A DNA stretch of 64,000 bases from Burkholderiales bacterium (GCA_023511995.1 JAIMAL010000003.1:75491-139490), one strand, 5' to 3'; counted from the first letter of the stretch, positions 1 through 9,501 are shown. The notes: generated by a model from the letters alone, not told the origin. Numbers and translations: made by a program.

Positions 1-201
1 GCCCTCCACCGCGGGCGGCATCTCGGGGGCACGGGTGATTTCCGGCACCCGCATGACCTCCCGCACCTTGAACACGTTGATGCCAAAGGTTTCCCGGCGG
101 CCGGTGCGCGTATCCCGCCCGAGGGTGAAAAGGAGGATTTCCAGCTTGTTGGTGCCGGCCAGTTTGGTGCGGGCGTCGATGTTTTTCAGAAGCTCGGACA
201 T
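1..201 (-). CDS. cheV: Chemotaxis coupling protein CheV (N-terminal part)
   Basis: This is the first 67 codons of a minus-strand gene that leaves the window at its 3' side. The visible protein starts MSELLKNIDARTKLAGTNKL and continues into the CheW-like fold with FGINVFKVREVM and a PPAVEG segment, which is the usual start of CheV. CheV joins a CheW-like coupling domain to a receiver domain and links chemoreceptors to CheA. The receiver domain lies outside the window and was not seen. The ATG follows a purine-rich AAGGGGAAG, and the gene begins 12 nt after the stop of the upstream chemoreceptor gene, so the two are probably co-transcribed. Confidence 0.9.
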   Translation of the reverse strand, partial: MSELLKNIDARTKLAGTNKLEILLFTLGRDTRTGRRETFGINVFKVREVMRVPEITRAPEMPPAVEG

Positions 202-213
202 TTTGGCTTCCCC

Positions 214-1341
214 TTAATGGGCGTGGTTGACGCAGAGGATGCTGTTGTCGGCCTCGCCGGCGGCGGCCATGCGCTCCAGATTGGCGAGGACTTCCATGCT
301 CATTTCCTCCATTTGCTTCTGCTTAGCGAGCGCCTCCTCGTGCCGGCCTGCGTAGAAGGCTTCCACTGCGGCCACTCCCGCAGCATGGAAGGTCTTGTGC
401 GGGGCTTCCACCTCCCGGTAGCCGGGAAGCTGGCTGAAACAGGCATGGCCATCGCCTTCGTAATACCACTTGCCCAGACGGCAGGCGGTGTGGCTGGCGA
501 AATCCTGGGGCCGTTTGTCCGACACCCCCATGAAGACCTTGTAGACTTCGAACTTGTAGACGAGATGGTCCAGCTTGGCGAGCTCCACGAAGCTGCGTAG
601 GGCGGAGGCGGCAATCGCGCCTTCCATGTCATTGGAAAGCGTGATCAAGTGCTTGAGGGCTTCACTGGCCTCTTCCCCCTTGCGGCTGAATTGGGTCGAC
701 TCCCGGGCCTCCGCTTCCATCTGTCCCCTGGTGCCCTCGATTTCGGTCTGGATAGCGCTTACTAGATTGGAAATCTCATTGGTGGCGTTGGCGGTGCGTT
801 CGGCAAGTTTCCTCACCTCATCGGCCACCACGGCAAAGCCGCGGCCCTGTTCCCCCGCCCGCGCCGCCTCGATGGCGGCGTTCAAGGCAAGGAGGTTGGT
901 CTGATCGGCGATTTCCTTGATGAGCTTGACGATGCCACCGATTTGCCCCGCCCGTTCGTTGAGGCGTTCCACGCTCTTTGCCGTCTCCTGGGTGTGGGCC
1001 GCCACCTGCTGAAGGTTGGAGGCGATGTCCTGCATCACCGCACGGCCGCTGCTGCCAGCCGCCGCCGCCGTCACCGCATCGTCCTTTTCCTTCTTGAGGG
1101 TCTGCGCCAGGCTGGCGAGGGTGCGCTGCATCTCCAGGAAGGAGGCGCCAAAGCGCTGCATGTTGTCGAACATGCCCTTCTGGAAGGCAAGCTGCGCTTC
1201 CAGTTCCGCCACCTTCGCGGAGAGGGCCTGGTTTTCCTCCCTGGCCTTGTCCAGGGCCATGCTCAAACGGCTCTTCTCAGCGGAAACCGCATCGAGCTGG
1301 CTCCTCAGGCTTTTGATGAGTTCCTTGCTTTTGCCGAACAT
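214..1341 (-). CDS. Soluble methyl-accepting chemotaxis protein with C-terminal CZB zinc-binding domain
   Basis: The 375-residue protein has no membrane segment. Residues 5-90 look like coiled coil. The MCP signalling hairpin follows, with the conserved tip around residues 143-180 ([20 protein letters not shown]). The C-terminal third is a chemoreceptor zinc-binding (CZB) domain: [11 protein letters not shown] (H259), [13 protein letters not shown] (H284, C287) and PHKTFH (H315/H319) supply the expected three His and one Cys. In known families, CZB domains bind zinc and can sense zinc or hypochlorite; the ligand here is not known. It sits 28 nt downstream of a membrane chemoreceptor gene and 12 nt upstream of cheV, and is probably read from the sigma-28 promoter at 3041-3067. 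Confidence 0.93.
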   Translation of the reverse strand: MFGKSKELIKSLRSQLDAVSAEKSRLSMALDKAREENQALSAKVAELEAQLAFQKGMFDNMQRFGASFLEMQRTLASLAQTLKKEKDDAVTAAAAGSSGRAVMQDIASNLQQVAAHTQETAKSVERLNERAGQIGGIVKLIKEIADQTNLLALNAAIEAARAGEQGRGFAVVADEVRKLAERTANATNEISNLVSAIQTEIEGTRGQMEAEARESTQFSRKGEEASEALKHLITLSNDMEGAIAASALRSFVELAKLDHLVYKFEVYKVFMGVSDKRPQDFASHTACRLGKWYYEGDGHACFSQLPGYREVEAPHKTFHAAGVAAVEAFYAGRHEEALAKQKQMEEMSMEVLANLERMAAAGEADNSILCVNHAH

Positions 1342-1369
1342 GGTGCGTGCTCCTTTTCTTCTTGGGGGG

Positions 1370-3007
1370 TCACTGGCTCAGATGGAAGCGGTTGACCACG
1401 CGCTCAAGACCGCGCGCCTGCTCCAGCAGGGCGTGCACGGCGGCGCTGGTTTCCTCGATGGCGGCGCGGCTTGCCTCCGCCAGGGCGGCGATGCGCTCCA
1501 CCTGACTGCTCGCCTGCTCACTGTGGGCGGCATGCTCCCGGGTGGCGATGGCGATGTCGTGGATGCGCCGCGCCGCGTCGCTGACAGTGCGGTTGATATC
1601 GGCCAGGGCGCGGCCCGCCTCGACGGCGTGGGTCACCCCTTCGGCGACCCGCTGGCTGCCTTTTTCCATGGTGGCGACGGCCTGCCCCGTTTCCGCGCGG
1701 ATGGCCTCGATCATGCCGGAAATCTCGCTGGTGGCGTTGGAGGTGCGCTCGGCGAGCTTCCTCACCTCATCGGCCACCACGGCAAAGCCCCGGCCCTGTT
1801 CCCCCGCGCGCGCCGCCTCGATGGCGGCGTTCAAGGCGAGCAGATTGGTCTGATCGGCGATTTCCTTGATCACCTCCAGGATCCTGCCGATCTCGGTGGA
1901 ACGCTCACCCAGCCGGGTGATCATCTCTGCCGAGGTGTGCACCGTCTGCGCCACTTCCTGGATGCCCTCGACGGCGGTGCTCACCACCCCGTTGCCCCGC
2001 TCGGCGAGGTTGCGGGCTTCGGAGGCCACCCGCTCGATGTCTTCGGCGGTGGCGGCGATGTGCTGCAAGGTCCGGTTGAGGGCCTGGATGGCGGCGGCCG
2101 CCCGGCCGGCCTCCTCGGACTGGGTGCGGGAGCTCGCCGTCACCTGGTCGGCGACCGTGGACAGACGGGTGGCCGTTTCCTCGACGCTGTCGGCGGCGGC
2201 CCGTACCTCGCGCACGATGCCGGCGAACTGCTGGGTCATGCGGTTGAAACTGTCGGCCACACTGCCGATCTCATCCTTGTTGTCGGTTTCCGCGCGGACG
2301 CTGAGGTCGCCCTGAGCAAGCCGCGAGGCGGACTCATTGAGACGCGCCACGCAATGGTTGATGGAGCGGGTGAGCACCAGCCCCAGCAGCGTGGACAGCA
2401 CCACGGCCAAAACGATGGCGCCGATGACCACAGCGTCCACCACCCGGGCCTGGGCCTGGGCGCGGGCGAAGTCCTTGGCCGCGGCCTGCGTCTGATGGTC
2501 GATGAGGCGGTCGATGGCGGCGGATTGGTTGAAGAACAGGGGATCGAGGGCCTCTTTGCGCAGGCGGTCGGCTTCGGCGAATTTTTCTCCCTGCAGCAGA
2601 TCGATCATCGGCAGGATGCCCTTTTCGCCAAAGGCGCGGCGGGCTTCGACGAAGGCATCGAAGAGGCGTTTTTCCTCGCCCTGGGGTTTGCGCGCCGCGT
2701 AGGCGTCGATCAGTTGCTGCACCTTGAAAATGTTGCTGCGCACCTTGTCGGCATGGGCGAGGATTTCGAAGGCATCCTGTTCGTGGCGGGCGGCCAGAAG
2801 CTCCATGCGGTTCTGGTTCTGGTAGTTGCGGATGGTGTTGAGACTGTCGATGGCGTTGAGCCGCTCCTTGTAGATGGATTCGGCCACCCGGTTGGCGGAA
2901 TGTACCCCCCACAGCCCGGCAACGCCGACGGCAATCATGAGCAGAGAGCCGGTGACGATGAGGAGGGTCAGCTTGGCGCGGATGGTGAGGTCGGTAAGCA
3001 GGGACAT
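1370..3007 (-). CDS. Membrane methyl-accepting chemotaxis protein
   Basis: A 545-residue transmembrane chemoreceptor. A first membrane helix lies near residues 13-35, followed by an extracytoplasmic helical region of about 150 residues, a second helix ([21 protein letters not shown]), a HAMP domain and the MCP signalling domain with its conserved hairpin tip. The sensor region resembles a four-helix-bundle type; the ligand cannot be read from sequence. I chose the ATG at 3007 because it follows a GGAGAG ribosome binding site; an in-frame ATG at 3061 would put the start inside the sigma-28 promoter. It heads the chemotaxis operon on this strand and is divergent from fleS. Confidence 0.94.
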   Translation of the reverse strand: MSLLTDLTIRAKLTLLIVTGSLLMIAVGVAGLWGVHSANRVAESIYKERLNAIDSLNTIRNYQNQNRMELLAARHEQDAFEILAHADKVRSNIFKVQQLIDAYAARKPQGEEKRLFDAFVEARRAFGEKGILPMIDLLQGEKFAEADRLRKEALDPLFFNQSAAIDRLIDHQTQAAAKDFARAQAQARVVDAVVIGAIVLAVVLSTLLGLVLTRSINHCVARLNESASRLAQGDLSVRAETDNKDEIGSVADSFNRMTQQFAGIVREVRAAADSVEETATRLSTVADQVTASSRTQSEEAGRAAAAIQALNRTLQHIAATAEDIERVASEARNLAERGNGVVSTAVEGIQEVAQTVHTSAEMITRLGERSTEIGRILEVIKEIADQTNLLALNAAIEAARAGEQGRGFAVVADEVRKLAERTSNATSEISGMIEAIRAETGQAVATMEKGSQRVAEGVTHAVEAGRALADINRTVSDAARRIHDIAIATREHAAHSEQASSQVERIAALAEASRAAIEETSAAVHALLEQARGLERVVNRFHLSQ

Positions 3008-3040
3008 GATTTTTCTCTCCAAGGGCTTGCTTCGTGGCCT

Positions 3041-3067
3041 ATAGCGGCAGGACCGGGACAAACTTTA
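3041..3067 (-). promoter_or_regulatory. Sigma-28 (FliA) promoter for the chemoreceptor operon
   Basis: On the minus strand the site reads TAAAGTTT, an 11-nt spacer, then GCCGCTAT. The enterobacterial FliA consensus is TAAAGTTT-N11-GCCGATAA, so the -35 half is exact and the -10 half differs at two positions. It lies 34 nt upstream of the chemoreceptor ATG at 3007. This is where a late, class-III chemotaxis operon would be expected to be controlled. Confidence 0.8.
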
Positions 3068-3115
3068 GGGCCGTTTGGGCGAAAATCCGGGCCCTGCCCC
3101 TGCCCGTACAAGGGC

Positions 3116-3121
3116 TATAAT
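3116..3121 (+). promoter_or_regulatory. Candidate -10 element for fleS
   Basis: A perfect TATAAT ends 9 nt before the fleS ATG. No clear -35 element lies 16-18 nt upstream. If it is used, the transcript would have a leader of only a few nucleotides. Confidence 0.4.
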
Positions 3122-3130
3122 CGCCGCAGG

Positions 3131-4279
3131 ATGTCCGAACCGCCCATTGATCCGCGGGAGCTTACGCAGGCCTTTTCCCTCTTCAGCGTCGCTTCCGAGC
3201 AGCTTGCCCGTGCCTACGCCGATCTCAAGCGGCAGGTGGCCGATCTCACCCGCGAGCTCGCCGTAGCCAACGGCGAGCTCAAGCGCCAGTACGAGGAAAA
3301 GGAGGCGCTGTCGGAACGCCTGGCGGGCCTGCTCGACGCCCTGCCGGCGGGGGTGGTGGTGCTGGAGGCGGGCGGGCGCGTCGCCCAGGTCAATCCGGCG
3401 GCGCGGGAGCTCCTCGGCGAGCCCCTGCTGGGCGAGGACTGGGGTCAGGTCCGGGGGCGACTCGCCCCCACCAGCACGCCGGACGAATGGGAGACCATGG
3501 GGGGACGGCGGGTGAGCTTATCCGCCCGCGCCCTGCCGGCCTTCGGCGGTGAGCTTTTGCTCCTCAACGACGTCACCCAGGCCCACGCGCTGCGGGTTGA
3601 GCTTGCCCGCCATCAGCGCCTGTCGGCCATGGGCGAGGTGGCAGCGCGGCTTGCCCATCAGTTGCGCACGCCGCTCGCCACCGCTCTCCTTTACGCCTCC
3701 CACCTGAACCGCGGGCAGCTCGATGAGGCCGATCGCCTGCGTTTTGCGCAGAAGGTGCTGGAGCGGCTGCGTCATCTGGAACACCTCATCCAGGACATGC
3801 TCCTTTTCGTCCGCGGTGAGGCGGCGGGGCGGGAGACCCTTTCCGCCTCCCACCTCGCGCGGGATCTGACCCAGGTGATGGAGCCCCAGATGGCGGCGCG
3901 GGGGCTTGCCTTCCTGCTGCGGGATGCGGCGGAAGGGGCGGGGGTGCTGGGCAGCCGCGATGCCCTCGCCAGTGCCCTCCTCAGCCTGCTGGAAAACGCC
4001 ATGCAGGTCTGCCGACCTGGGGATGAGGTGCGGCTTGCCGTCACGGCCGCTGGGGGCGAAGTGGCGTTCGAGGTGCGGGATACGGGGCCCGGCATCGAAG
4101 CCGGCAATCTGGAACGCATCTTCGAGCCCTTCTTCACCACCCGCAGCGATGGCACCGGGCTGGGGCTTGCCATCGTGCGCAGCGTGGCCGAGGCCCACGG
4201 CGGGCGGGTGGAAGTGGAATCGGTGCCGGGGCAGGGCAGCACCTTCCGCTTCGTTTTGCCCGCGGTTGCGTTAAACTGA
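3131..4279 (+). CDS. fleS: Flagellar sensor histidine kinase FleS/FlrB type
   Basis: The 382-residue cytosolic kinase starts with a coiled coil (residues 18-62). A PAS-like domain follows (about 64-150, GLLDALPAGVVVLEAGGRVA). The HisKA domain has the phospho-acceptor in AHQLRTPLAT (H176), and the HATPase domain shows DTGPGIE and GTGLGLAIV. There is no membrane segment. This is the layout of FleS/FlrB, which phosphorylates the sigma-54 activator FleR/FlrC to switch on middle flagellar genes. It is followed after 14 nt by the matching response regulator. The start ATG follows GCAGG; the longer open frame upstream runs through the divergent chemoreceptor gene and is not used. Confidence 0.93.
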   Translation: MSEPPIDPRELTQAFSLFSVASEQLARAYADLKRQVADLTRELAVANGELKRQYEEKEALSERLAGLLDALPAGVVVLEAGGRVAQVNPAARELLGEPLLGEDWGQVRGRLAPTSTPDEWETMGGRRVSLSARALPAFGGELLLLNDVTQAHALRVELARHQRLSAMGEVAARLAHQLRTPLATALLYASHLNRGQLDEADRLRFAQKVLERLRHLEHLIQDMLLFVRGEAAGRETLSASHLARDLTQVMEPQMAARGLAFLLRDAAEGAGVLGSRDALASALLSLLENAMQVCRPGDEVRLAVTAAGGEVAFEVRDTGPGIEAGNLERIFEPFFTTRSDGTGLGLAIVRSVAEAHGGRVEVESVPGQGSTFRFVLPAVALN

Positions 4280-4293
4280 GACAGGTTTGAGCC

Positions 4294-5637
4294 ATGCCGC
4301 AGCTGCCCATCCTCATCGTTGAAGACGACCGCGACCTGCGGGAGGCCCTCGCCGACACCTTGCGCCTGGCGGGCCACACCGTGCTGGTGGCGGAGGAGGG
4401 CGGTATGGCCCTGGAGATCCTGGCGCGGGAGCCGGTGGGACTGGTGGTGTCGGACGTCATGATGCACCCCATGGACGGCCATGCGCTGCTCAAGGCCATC
4501 AAGGCCCGCTGGCCGGAAGTGCCGGTGCTCCTCATGACCGCCTACGGCATGATCGAAAAGGCGGTGGAGGCGATGCGCGACGGCGCGGCCAACTATCTCA
4601 CCAAGCCCTTCGAGGCGGACCGTCTGCTTGCGGAAGTGGCGCGCTATCTCCTCACCGCCCCGGCGGATGCGGATGTGGTGGCGGAAGATGCCATGTCCCG
4701 GGAGCTCCTGGCGTTGGCGCGGCGGGTGGCGGCTTCCAATGCCACCGTGCTCATCACCGGTGAATCGGGAACAGGCAAGGAGGTCATGGCCCGCTACCTG
4801 CACCGCCACTCCCCGCGCGCCGGCAAACCCTTCGTTGCCATCAACTGCGCCGCCATTCCCGACAACCTTCTGGAGTCCACCCTCTTCGGCTACGAAAAGG
4901 GCGCCTTCACCGGTGCCACGAGCAGCCAGCCGGGCAAGTTCGAGCAGGCCGACGGCGGCACCCTGCTCCTCGACGAAATCTCCGAAATGCCCCTGGCCCT
5001 GCAGGCGAAGCTGTTGCGGGTGCTGCAGGAAAGAGAGGTGGAACGTGTGGGCGGCAGGGCGCCCATCCCTGTGGATGTGCGTATCATCGCCACCTCCAAC
5101 CGGGACATGGAGGCGGAGGTGGCCGCGGGCCGTTTCCGTGGTGACCTCTACTATCGCCTGAACGTCTTCCCCCTGCATCTGCCGCCCCTGCGCAGCCGCC
5201 GCGAGGACATCGTGCCGCTGGCCCGACACATCCTCGCCCGCCTGGCCGCCCAGGCGGGCCGCCCGGGGTTGGCCTTCAGCGCCCAGGCCGAGCGTGAATT
5301 GACGCTCTATCCCTGGCCCGGTAACATCCGGGAGCTAGAAAACGTGATCCAACGGGCACTTATCCTCGCCCCGGGGGGTCTGATCGAAGCGGCCCATCTG
5401 CATCTGCCGGCGGCAAAAATTGCCGCTCCGGCAACGCCGGCCCCAACGCCGGAAGCCCCGCCCACCGACATCAAATCCCTCGAGCGCCGGCACATCATGG
5501 AGGCGCTGGCGGCGGAGGGGGGCTCCCGCAAACGGGCGGCGGCGCGGCTGGGCATGAGCGAGCGGACGCTGCGCTACAAACTCGCCCGCTACCGGGAGGA
5601 GGATGCCGCCGGGGCCGAGGGACAACCCTCCGGCTGA
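4294..5637 (+). CDS. fleR: Sigma-54-dependent flagellar response regulator FleR/FlrC type
   Basis: The 447-residue protein has an N-terminal receiver domain (acidic pocket ED at 10-12, phospho-acceptor D54 in SDVMM, K104). An AAA+ sigma-54 interaction domain follows, with Walker A GESGTGKE at 156-163 and the GAFTGA loop that contacts sigma-54. A Fis-type helix-turn-helix lies at about 405-435 (RKRAAARLGMSERTLRYKL). With fleS just upstream and a consensus sigma-54 promoter directly downstream in front of fliE, it very probably activates fliE-J and fliK. Confidence 0.95.
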   Translation: MPQLPILIVEDDRDLREALADTLRLAGHTVLVAEEGGMALEILAREPVGLVVSDVMMHPMDGHALLKAIKARWPEVPVLLMTAYGMIEKAVEAMRDGAANYLTKPFEADRLLAEVARYLLTAPADADVVAEDAMSRELLALARRVAASNATVLITGESGTGKEVMARYLHRHSPRAGKPFVAINCAAIPDNLLESTLFGYEKGAFTGATSSQPGKFEQADGGTLLLDEISEMPLALQAKLLRVLQEREVERVGGRAPIPVDVRIIATSNRDMEAEVAAGRFRGDLYYRLNVFPLHLPPLRSRREDIVPLARHILARLAAQAGRPGLAFSAQAERELTLYPWPGNIRELENVIQRALILAPGGLIEAAHLHLPAAKIAAPATPAPTPEAPPTDIKSLERRHIMEALAAEGGSRKRAAARLGMSERTLRYKLARYREEDAAGAEGQPSG

Positions 5638-5647
5638 AGGCGGGCTT

Positions 5648-5664
5648 GGGCACGGAACTTGCAT
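5648..5664 (+). promoter_or_regulatory. Sigma-54 promoter upstream of fliE
   Basis: GGGCACGGAACTTGCAT matches the -24/-12 consensus TGGCACG-N4-TTGCW, with the invariant GG (5649-5650) and GC (5661-5662) separated by exactly 10 nt. It lies about 55 nt upstream of the fliE ATG. FleR/FlrC is the expected activator. Confidence 0.9.
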
Positions 5665-5719
5665 TTTCCTTCCTGAATGGGGAAAGTACCCTCGGAGGAA
5701 GACAGGAAAGGACAGCACC

Positions 5720-6034
5720 ATGGATGCCAAGGGAATCGACCAGCTCCTCGGCCAGATGCGGGCGCTGCAGGCGGCGGCGGGGGGGCAAGCGCCGGAGCCG
5801 GTGGCGGGCGCGGGCGACTTCGCCGCCTTACTCAAGGCCTCCCTCGAACAGGTGAGCCGGAACCAGGAGGAAGCCTCCAAGCTCGCCCAGGCCTTTCAGC
5901 AGGGCGCGCCCAATGTGAGCCTCGAGGATGTGATGATTTCCCTGCAGAAGGCCGATGTCTCCTTCCAGACCATGGTCCAGGTGCGCAACAAGCTGGTGGA
6001 GGCCTACCAGCAGATCATGAACCTGCAGGTCTAG
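5720..6034 (+). CDS. fliE: Flagellar hook-basal body protein FliE
   Basis: A 104-residue protein of typical FliE length. The C-terminal half carries the conserved pattern VSLEDVMISLQKADVSFQT and MVQVRNKLVEAYQQIMNLQV. FliE joins the MS-ring to the proximal rod and is exported early. The ATG follows AGGAAAGGA. It is the first gene after the sigma-54 promoter at 5648. Confidence 0.96.
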   Translation: MDAKGIDQLLGQMRALQAAAGGQAPEPVAGAGDFAALLKASLEQVSRNQEEASKLAQAFQQGAPNVSLEDVMISLQKADVSFQTMVQVRNKLVEAYQQIMNLQV

Positions 6035-6216
6035 AGATATCGATGACGGCAAGCGGCGGGACGGGCGGCACACCGGGGAAAACGACCCCGCGGGTGCCGC
6101 CGCCGCCGTTTTTGCATGGGCGCTGGGCCCGGGCGCTAGCCGGGCAGGGGCCGGCAGCTGTCCTCAAATCCCGGCTCCCGGGTGTTCCGGCGGCGCGCCC
6201 TGTTGAGGGGTGAAGC

Positions 6217-7818
6217 ATGGCATTGGCGACCCAACCCTCCCTGCTCACACAACTTTCGGGTTTCCGCGAGCTTTCCAACAGCCAGAAGCTGGGCCTGATC
6301 CTCGGCGTGGCGGCGATCATCGCCCTCTTGGTGGCCGGCTGGCTGTGGTATCGCACGCCCACCTACCAGGTGTTGTTCTCCAACCTCTCCGAAAAGGACG
6401 GGGGGGCTGTCATCGCTGCCTTGCAGCAGATGAACGTGCCCTACAAGACCGAAGGCACGAGCACCATTCTCGTGCCCATGGACCAGGTCTATGAAACGCG
6501 CCTGAAACTCGCGTCCCAGGGCCTGCCCAAGGGCAGTGTGGTGGGTTTCGAGCTCATGGAGGGACAGAAGCTGGGGGTAAGCCAGTTCGTCGAACAGGTG
6601 AATTACCAGCGGGCGCTGGAAGGGGAGCTCACCCGTTCCATCCAGTCCCTGGCGGCGGTGCAGGGGGCGCGGGTGCATCTGGCCATTCCCCGCCCTTCGG
6701 TTTTCCTCCGTGACCAGCAGAAACCCTCCGCCTCCGTGCTCCTTCACCTGGGCGGCGGACGGCGCCTCGATCCTGCCCAGGTGAGCGGCATCGTGCACCT
6801 CGTGGCCTCCAGCGTTCCGGAGCTCACCCCGGAAAACGTCACCGTCATCGACCAGAACGGCAACCTGCTCACCGGTCCGGAGACCGCCCTGCGCAAGGCG
6901 GGTCTGGATGCAAGCCAGATCGAATACCTGCGCCAGGTAGAGGAGACCTACGCGAGACGCATCGAAGCCATCCTCGCGCCCATCGTCGGGCCGGAGAACG
7001 TGCGCGCCCAGGTCACCGCCGAGCTGGATTTCTCCCAGACCGAACAGACGGCGGAAACCTACAAGCCCAACCCCACGCCCCAGGAGGCGGCGGTGCGCAG
7101 CCTGCAAAGCCGGGAGAGTGTGGGGGCGGCCACGGGCCCGGCGGGAGTACCGGGGGCCTTGTCCAACCAGCCTCCGGGGGCGGCGAGTGCGCCCATCACC
7201 GGCCCGGCGGCCGCCGCGGGCCAGGCGCCGGGGGCGACGGTCCCCACCCAGAAGGAGCAGACCGTCAACTACGAAGTGGACCGCACCATCCGCCACACCA
7301 AATTGCCAGCGGGATCGGTCAAGCGGCTGTCCGCCGCAGTGGTGGTGAATTACCGGAAGACGACCACCCGCGACGGCAAGGTGAGCGTGACGCCAATGTC
7401 GGCAGCGGAGCTCACCCAGATCAACAACCTGGTCAAGGAGGCCATGGGCTTCAACGCCCAGCGGGGTGACTCGGTGAACGTGGTGAACGCGGCCTTCAAC
7501 CTGCCGGTGCCGGAGAAGGTGGAAACCCCCTTCTACCAGAATCCCTGGGTGCAGAGTGCGGGCCTGGGGCTTTTGAAATTCCTCGCCATCGCCACCATCA
7601 TCTGGGTGGTGGTGTTCGTCGTGCTGCGGCCCATCCTGCGCGAGCTCGCCCGCGTGCCGGCGCCGGTCCTGCCGCAGGAGGCACCGGCGGCAGGGGCCGC
7701 GCCCGAGGCAGCGGGCACCTATGAACAGAATCTGGCAGCGGCGCGGGAGCTGGCAAGGCAGAACCCCAGCGTGGTGGCCAACGTGGTCCGGGAGTGGGTG
7801 GGCAAGGAGGGATCGTGA
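6217..7818 (+). CDS. fliF: Flagellar MS-ring protein FliF
   Basis: The 533-residue protein forms the MS-ring in the inner membrane. A first membrane helix lies near residues 26-45 (LGLILGVAAIIALLVAGWLW). The ring-building YscJ/FliF domain follows (LFSNLSEKDGGAVIAALQQM), then a low-complexity Gly/Ala/Pro loop near residues 290-345. A second helix lies near 450-470, and the C-terminal tail that binds FliG ends the protein. The gap to fliE is 182 nt. The stop overlaps the GTG start of fliG. Confidence 0.96.
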   Translation: MALATQPSLLTQLSGFRELSNSQKLGLILGVAAIIALLVAGWLWYRTPTYQVLFSNLSEKDGGAVIAALQQMNVPYKTEGTSTILVPMDQVYETRLKLASQGLPKGSVVGFELMEGQKLGVSQFVEQVNYQRALEGELTRSIQSLAAVQGARVHLAIPRPSVFLRDQQKPSASVLLHLGGGRRLDPAQVSGIVHLVASSVPELTPENVTVIDQNGNLLTGPETALRKAGLDASQIEYLRQVEETYARRIEAILAPIVGPENVRAQVTAELDFSQTEQTAETYKPNPTPQEAAVRSLQSRESVGAATGPAGVPGALSNQPPGAASAPITGPAAAAGQAPGATVPTQKEQTVNYEVDRTIRHTKLPAGSVKRLSAAVVVNYRKTTTRDGKVSVTPMSAAELTQINNLVKEAMGFNAQRGDSVNVVNAAFNLPVPEKVETPFYQNPWVQSAGLGLLKFLAIATIIWVVVFVVLRPILRELARVPAPVLPQEAPAAGAAPEAAGTYEQNLAAARELARQNPSVVANVVREWVGKEGS

Positions 7819-8810
7819 ACGAGGAGGGCATCCAGAAGAGCGCCATTCTGCTGCTCGCCCTCGGCGAAGAGGAGGCGGCCGAGGTGTTCAAATACCTCGG
7901 CCCCAAGGAAGTGCAGAAGCTGGGGGCGGCGATGGCCAGCCTTTCCACTGTCAACCGGGAGAAGGTGGAACAGGTGCTGGCGGAGTTCCGCGCCAAGGCG
8001 GAGGGGCAGACGGCCCTGGGCGCGGATGCCGCCGCCTACATCAAGAACGTCCTCACCAAGGCCTTGGGCTCCGACCGTGCGGCAAGCCTCATCGACCGCA
8101 TCCTCCACGGCGGGGACACCAGCGGCATCGAAAGTCTCAAATGGATGGATTCCGCCTCGGTGGCGGAGTTGATCAAGAACGAACACCCGCAGATCATCGC
8201 CACCATCCTGGTGCATCTGGAGCGGGACCAGGCGGCGGAAATCCTCGGTCATTTCACCGAGCGCCTGCGCAACGACGTCATTCTGCGCATCGCCACGCTG
8301 GACGGCATCCAGCCCACCGCCCTGCGCGATCTCAACGAGGTGCTCACCCGGCTCATCACCTCGCCCAACAACATCAAGAAAAGCAGCCTGGGTGGCTCCC
8401 GCACGGCGGCGGAAATCCTCAACTTCATGCCGGGCGCGGCGGAGACCTCGGTGCTGGCCGCGGTGCGCGATTTCGATCCCGAGCTTGCCCAGAAAATCCA
8501 GGACGAGATGTTCACCTTCGAGAACATCCTCGATCTCGACGACCGGGCCGTGCAGCTCCTGCTGCGGGAAGTGCAGTCGGAGAGCCTCATCGTCGCCCTC
8601 AAGGGGGCAAGCCCCGAGCTGCGGGAGAAAATCTTCAAGAATATGTCCCAGCGGGCGGCGGAAATGCTGCGGGACGACCTGGAAGCCAAAGGGCCGGTAC
8701 GGGTTTCCGAAGTGGAGGCGGAACAGAAGGAAATCCTCAAGATCGTGCGCCGGCTGGCCGACGAAGGGCAGATCGTCCTCGGCGGCAAGGGCGAGGAAGC
8801 CTTCCTCTGA
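7815..8810 (+). CDS. fliG: Flagellar motor switch protein FliG
   Basis: A 331-residue switch protein. The N-terminal domain (SAILLLALGEEEAAEVFKYL) binds FliF. The middle domain has EHPQIIATILVHLE, and the C-terminal torque domain has the charged helix FENILDLDDRAVQLLLREV. The start is a GTG in GTGA that overlaps the fliF stop, preceded by GGAGG; no ATG lies at this position. With FliM and FliN it forms the C-ring. Confidence 0.96.
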   Translation: MNEEGIQKSAILLLALGEEEAAEVFKYLGPKEVQKLGAAMASLSTVNREKVEQVLAEFRAKAEGQTALGADAAAYIKNVLTKALGSDRAASLIDRILHGGDTSGIESLKWMDSASVAELIKNEHPQIIATILVHLERDQAAEILGHFTERLRNDVILRIATLDGIQPTALRDLNEVLTRLITSPNNIKKSSLGGSRTAAEILNFMPGAAETSVLAAVRDFDPELAQKIQDEMFTFENILDLDDRAVQLLLREVQSESLIVALKGASPELREKIFKNMSQRAAEMLRDDLEAKGPVRVSEVEAEQKEILKIVRRLADEGQIVLGGKGEEAFL

Positions 8811-8850
8811 CGCCCTTCCCACGGGGCGAGGCCAAGCTCATAATCCGCTC

Positions 8851-8874
8851 ATGCTTGTCCCGGTGGCGCGATAG
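8851..8874 (+). other. Possible seven-codon leader ORF before fliH
   Basis: ATG to TAG encodes MLVPVAR and ends 3 nt before the fliH ATG. It is preceded by CATAATCCGCTC, a -10-like hexamer 6 nt from the ATG. fliH has no good ribosome binding site of its own, so coupled initiation after this mini-ORF is possible. This rests on position only; no conservation was checked. Confidence 0.25.
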
Positions 8875-8877
8875 CTC

Positions 8878-9501
8878 ATGGCTTCCAAACCCATCATCCC
8901 CAAGGAACAGCTCACCGCCTACCAGCGCTGGGAGCTCGCTTCCCTCGAGGAAAAGCCCGCCGCTTCCCCGGAAGTACCCGCGGTGCGCCTGCCCACCGCC
9001 GAGGAGATCGAACGCATCCACCAGCAGGCCTGGCAGGAGGGCTACACCGCGGGCCTGCGCGAGGGGCGGGCCCAGGGCGAGCACGACGCGCGCCGCATGC
9101 ACGCGCTGCTGGTTAACTTCCGCGAGGCTTTGGGGCGCTTCGAGGGGGAAATGGCAGAGGAAATCCTGGCGCTCGCCCTGGAGGTGGCCCGCCAGATGGT
9201 GCGACGCACCTTGAGCCAGGAGCCGGAGCGGGTGCTGGACGTGGTGCGGGAGGCCATCGAAAGCCTGCCGGAACTCACCGAACATCCGGTGCTGGTGCTG
9301 AACCCCGAAGACGCCAACCTGGTGCGCCAGATGCTCGCTTACGAGTACCAGGAATCGGTATGGCGGGTGATCGAGGATCCCCACATGGCGCGCGGCGGTT
9401 GCCGCATCGAGACCGCCGAAGGGGAGCTCGACGCAACCGTGGAGACGCGCTGGAAACGCATCGTTTCCGCGCTGGGCAGCGATGCAGACTGGCACGACTG
9501 A
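8878..9501 (+). CDS. fliH: Flagellar export protein FliH
   Basis: The 207-residue protein has an N-terminal segment with an early Trp-containing motif ([11 protein letters not shown]). A helical glycine-containing stretch follows ([20 protein letters not shown]), then a C-terminal domain resembling V/F-type ATPase stator subunits ([14 protein letters not shown]). FliH binds and restrains the export ATPase FliI and targets it to the gate. It overlaps fliI by 20 nt. The 67-nt gap from fliG contains the mini-ORF described separately. Confidence 0.93.
   Translation: MASKPIIPKEQLTAYQRWELASLEEKPAASPEVPAVRLPTAEEIERIHQQAWQEGYTAGLREGRAQGEHDARRMHALLVNFREALGRFEGEMAEEILALALEVARQMVRRTLSQEPERVLDVVREAIESLPELTEHPVLVLNPEDANLVRQMLAYEYQESVWRVIEDPHMARGGCRIETAEGELDATVETRWKRIVSALGSDADWHD

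Noticed and set aside
1016-3130. Long plus-strand open frame continuing into fleS (1087 codons in all)
   Set aside because: The first 700 codons are antisense to two chemoreceptor genes with clear domains; only the part from 3131 is fleS.
6100-6120. Possible sigma-54 site before fliF (TTTTTGCAT)
   Set aside because: The -24 GG is absent.
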